NCBI RefSeq assembly: GCF_001718835.1 | Contig: NZ_CP013444.1 | Span: forward strand, 1,550,001-1,614,000 | DNA: 64,000 nt | Reading direction: 5' to 3' | From: Burkholderia cepacia | GTDB lineage: Bacteria; Pseudomonadota; Gammaproteobacteria; Burkholderiales; Burkholderiaceae | Part shown: piece after piece, positions 61,383 through 64,000 of the stretch | Numbering within the stretch: position 1 is the stretch's first letter | How the letters are laid out: every line of letters starts with the position of its first letter | Notes under the pieces: model-generated | What the model was told of the DNA's origin: nothing | The model's database searches: none | The model's input: the letters and a program-made list of their open reading frames with translations, nothing else | Program-made: the position numbers and the translations under genes

Positions 61383-64000
61383 ATGAACCAGGCTGTCGCG
61401 CGTTTCGTCCGGCCGTTGCCGTCGCGGGAGATCTGGACCTTCGCCGGTCTCGTCGTGCTCGCGTGCTTCGTGTGGCTCGCCGGCCCGCTGTTCGCGTTCG
61501 CCGAGGTCCGCCCGCTCGAAAGCGGCTGGGCGCGCGGGCTGACGATCGCGGTGCTGTTCGTCGCGTGGGGCGCGCGCGTCGTGTGGCGCAGCTGGCGCGC
61601 CGGGCAGCTCAACGCGCAGTTGCTGAACCAGCTGCGCGAAGCGGCGCCGGGGCCGGCCACCGCCGACGATCCGGCGAAAGCGCAGCTCGACGAGTTGCGC
61701 AGCCGCTTCGACGAAGCCGCGACGCTGCTGAAGAAAGTCCGCTTCGGGCAGGCCGACACCGTACGCAAGGGCCTGCCGCGCTGGTTCGACCGGATGTCGC
61801 GCCAGTACCTGTACCAGTTGCCGTGGTACGTGTTCATCGGCGCGCCGGGTTCGGGCAAGACCACCGCGCTCGTGAATTCCGGGCTCAGCTTTCCGCTCGC
61901 CGAGCAGTTCGGCCGCGCGGCGATTCGCGGCGTGGGCGGCACGCGGCATTGCGACTGGTGGTTCACGAACGATGCCGTGCTGATCGACACGGCCGGCCGC
62001 TATACGACGCACGAAGGCAACCGTGCGCTCGACGAGGCCGAGTGGAAAGGCTTCGTCGACCTGCTGAAGAAGTACCGCACGCGCCAGCCGCTGAACGGCG
62101 CGATGCTGACGATCAGCGTCGCCGACCTGCTCGGCGCGTCGGAGGCCGAACGCACGCAGCACGCGATGGTGCTGCGCAAGCGGCTGCTCGAACTGCGTGC
62201 GCAGCTCGGCATTCGCTTTCCCGTGTACCTGCTGGTGACGAAGGCCGACCTGCTCGCGGGCTTCGCCGAGTATTTCAGCAGCTACGGCCGCACGGAGTGC
62301 GCGCAGGTGTGGGGTTTCACGTTCCCGCTCGCGCAAAGCGAGGCGCCGGGTTTCGACCTGCGCGCGGCATTCGACCGCGAATACCGGCTGCTGCACCAGC
62401 GGCTGAACGACGGTCTGCCCGAACTGCTCGCCGCGCAGACCGACGCGCGCCAGCGCGAGATGACGTACCTGCTGCCGCAGCAGATCGCCGACCTGCAGGA
62501 CATGCTCGGCCAGTTCGTCGCCGAGGTGTTTTCCGTGTCGAGCTACGAACCGATGCCGATGCTGCGCGGCGTCTACCTGACGAGCGGCACGCAGGAGGGC
62601 ACCGCGTTCGATCGCGTGATGAGCGGCATCAAGCGCTTCCTGAAGATCGAGGGCGTGCCGCCGGTCGCGCAGGTCGGCTCGACCGGCCGCAGCTTCTTCC
62701 TGAAGTCGCTGCTCCAGGAGCACATCTTCCGCGAAGCCGCGCTCGCCGGCAGCGACCTGCGCTGGCATCAGAAGCGGCGCGTGCTGCAGATCGCCGGCTA
62801 CGTGCTGCTCGCGCTGGCGTGCGTGGCCGTGCTGGTCGCCTGGCTGCGCAGCTATTCGAACAATCGCGCGTATCTCGACCAGATCGGCGCGCGCGTGCCC
62901 GCCGTCGATGCGCAGATCGCCGGCGCGAAATTCTCCGATGCGGCCGACGTCGCCCGCCTGCTGCCCGTGCTCGACGCGCTCGGCGGCCTCGCGAATACCG
63001 GCGGCGTCGACCTGCAGCATCCGCCGCTTGCGTACCGGTGGGGGCTGTTCCAGGGCGAGAAGATCGACGAGGCCGTCGACGCCGTGTACCGGCGCGCGCT
63101 CGAGGACGTACTGCTGCCGATCGCCGCGAGCCGCATGGAGGCCGCGCTGCGCGACGCGCGGCCCGACGAGACCGAATTCGCGTATGCGGCGCTGAAGGCG
63201 TACCTGATGCTGTACGACAGCGCGCACTACGATCCTGCGTTCGTGCAGGCCGTCGTCGATCTCGAAATGGAACGCGCGCTGCCGCCCGATTTCTCGCCGG
63301 CCGAACGCACCGCGCTGCGTGCGCATCTCGCCGCGCTGTTCGGCGGCCGCGTCGCCGTGTCGCCGTATCCGATGAACGAGCGGCTCGTGGCCGACGTGCG
63401 CGACCGGTTGCGGCAGGTGCCGTTCTCGCAGCGGCTGTACCGGCAGCTCACGCTGACGCTGCGGCCGGCCACCTCCGCGTTCGACTTCAGCGTCGCGCGG
63501 GCGGTCGGCCCCGATGCGTCGCTGGTGTTCCGCCGCCAGGGCGGCAAGCCGCTGTCGGAAGGCGTGCCGGGCCTCTATACGCGCAACGGCTATCGCAACG
63601 TGTTCGCGCCGCGCCTGGCCGGCGAGGTCGAGGCCTACGGGCGCGAGGAAGTGTGGGTGCTGAACCTCGGGCTCTCCGAGATTCCCGGGCCGAACGACGC
63701 GGCCGCGTGGGCGCGCGACATACGCCAGCTGTACCTGAACGACTACCTGAAGACCTGGGACGACTATCTCGCCGACATCAGGCTGCAGCGCACCGCGACG
63801 CTCGCTCAGAGCATCCAGGTGGCGCGCGCGCTGTCGTCCGCCGATTCGCCGCTCACGCGGCTGATGGTCGCGCTCGCGCGCGACACGGCGCTCGGCGATG
63901 CACCGGGCGGCGGGGCGCGCAATCTCGCCGCGCGCGCGCAGGACAAGGTCGACGAGGCGCGCAGTTCGCTGTCGCAGATCTTCGCGAGCCAGGCAAGCGA
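61383..64000 (+). CDS. tssM: Type VI secretion protein TssM (IcmF), 3' end beyond window
   Basis: The frame starts one base after the tssL stop and is open to the window end, giving 872 residues so far. Two N-terminal membrane segments (about 18-40 and 46-66), a cytosolic NTPase-like domain with Walker A GAPGSGKTT (residues 153-161) and a third membrane segment (about 466-487) are followed by the periplasmic region. It is the inner-membrane backbone of the secretion complex and binds TssJ and TssL. The C-terminal TssJ-binding part is not in the window. Confidence 0.95.
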   Translation, partial: MNQAVARFVRPLPSREIWTFAGLVVLACFVWLAGPLFAFAEVRPLESGWARGLTIAVLFVAWGARVVWRSWRAGQLNAQLLNQLREAAPGPATADDPAKAQLDELRSRFDEAATLLKKVRFGQADTVRKGLPRWFDRMSRQYLYQLPWYVFIGAPGSGKTTALVNSGLSFPLAEQFGRAAIRGVGGTRHCDWWFTNDAVLIDTAGRYTTHEGNRALDEAEWKGFVDLLKKYRTRQPLNGAMLTISVADLLGASEAERTQHAMVLRKRLLELRAQLGIRFPVYLLVTKADLLAGFAEYFSSYGRTECAQVWGFTFPLAQSEAPGFDLRAAFDREYRLLHQRLNDGLPELLAAQTDARQREMTYLLPQQIADLQDMLGQFVAEVFSVSSYEPMPMLRGVYLTSGTQEGTAFDRVMSGIKRFLKIEGVPPVAQVGSTGRSFFLKSLLQEHIFREAALAGSDLRWHQKRRVLQIAGYVLLALACVAVLVAWLRSYSNNRAYLDQIGARVPAVDAQIAGAKFSDAADVARLLPVLDALGGLANTGGVDLQHPPLAYRWGLFQGEKIDEAVDAVYRRALEDVLLPIAASRMEAALRDARPDETEFAYAALKAYLMLYDSAHYDPAFVQAVVDLEMERALPPDFSPAERTALRAHLAALFGGRVAVSPYPMNERLVADVRDRLRQVPFSQRLYRQLTLTLRPATSAFDFSVARAVGPDASLVFRRQGGKPLSEGVPGLYTRNGYRNVFAPRLAGEVEAYGREEVWVLNLGLSEIPGPNDAAAWARDIRQLYLNDYLKTWDDYLADIRLQRTATLAQSIQVARALSSADSPLTRLMVALARDTALGDAPGGGARNLAARAQDKVDEARSSLSQIFASQAS

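Noticed and set aside
58532..61990. Very long minus-strand open frame opposite tssK and tssL
   Set aside because: Same artefact; the plus strand encodes conserved type VI proteins and the antisense translation has no family motif.
1..64000. CRISPR arrays, tRNA or rRNA genes, insertion sequences
   Set aside because: No regularly spaced repeats, cloverleaf sequences, rRNA segments or transposase genes were recognised.

Overview
This window is high-GC, gene-dense DNA that reads as part of a Burkholderia chromosome, most likely a cepacia-complex species and one of the secondary replicons. That assignment is inferred from the gene families (DUF4148 protein, OmpC-type porin, long-form isocitrate lyase, IorAB-like molybdenum enzyme with a tri-haem cytochrome, Burkholderia-type type VI secretion genes) and from codon usage; no rRNA, tRNA, CRISPR array or insertion sequence was seen.

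Layout. 1-18.6 kb: accessory and housekeeping genes. These are a truncated diguanylate cyclase, small secreted or membrane proteins, a Tat-exported purple-acid-type phosphatase, isocitrate lyase with a clear terminator, a secreted PHB-depolymerase-like esterase, an MdtD-like exporter followed closely by a tyrosine recombinase, a SAM methyltransferase preceded by a tiny coupled ORF, and a UPF0182 membrane protein. 18.6-20.1 kb: a second diguanylate cyclase. 20.6-25.6 kb: a sugar-uptake set (ExuT-like carrier, GH31 glycosidase, porin). 25.7-28.0 kb: a chromosomal KfrA-like protein with its own inverted repeat, then a Bcr/CflA exporter.

28.1-34.9 kb: a tight minus-strand catabolic operon (PanE-like reductase, VOC protein, MaoC hydratase, class III CoA-transferase, AroE, AroQ, MHS transporter). 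Five successive genes share ATGA stop/start overlaps, and a LysR gene is divergent. 35.9-44.9 kb: a homoserine/sulfur amino-acid island bracketed by two Lrp/AsnC regulators (homoserine dehydrogenase, aldehyde dehydrogenase, polar amino-acid ABC importer, trans-sulfuration PLP enzyme, homocysteine S-methyltransferase). 45-47.2 kb: a NemR-like redox repressor and its probable target, a CurA-like reductase, each preceded by a near-identical operator, then a small ABM-domain protein. 47.3-52.8 kb: a three-subunit molybdenum oxidoreductase plus succinate-semialdehyde dehydrogenase. 52.9-55.3 kb: orphan secreted proteins, a decayed aldehyde dehydrogenase fragment and a minimal LuxR protein. 55.6-64 kb: the left part of a type VI secretion locus (FHA protein and lipoprotein on the minus strand; tssJ, tssK, tssL and truncated tssM on the plus strand).

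The two least explained systems are the AroQ/AroE/CoA-transferase operon and the Lrp-bracketed homoserine island. Both look like complete transport-plus-enzyme-plus-regulator units whose substrates cannot be read directly from family names.
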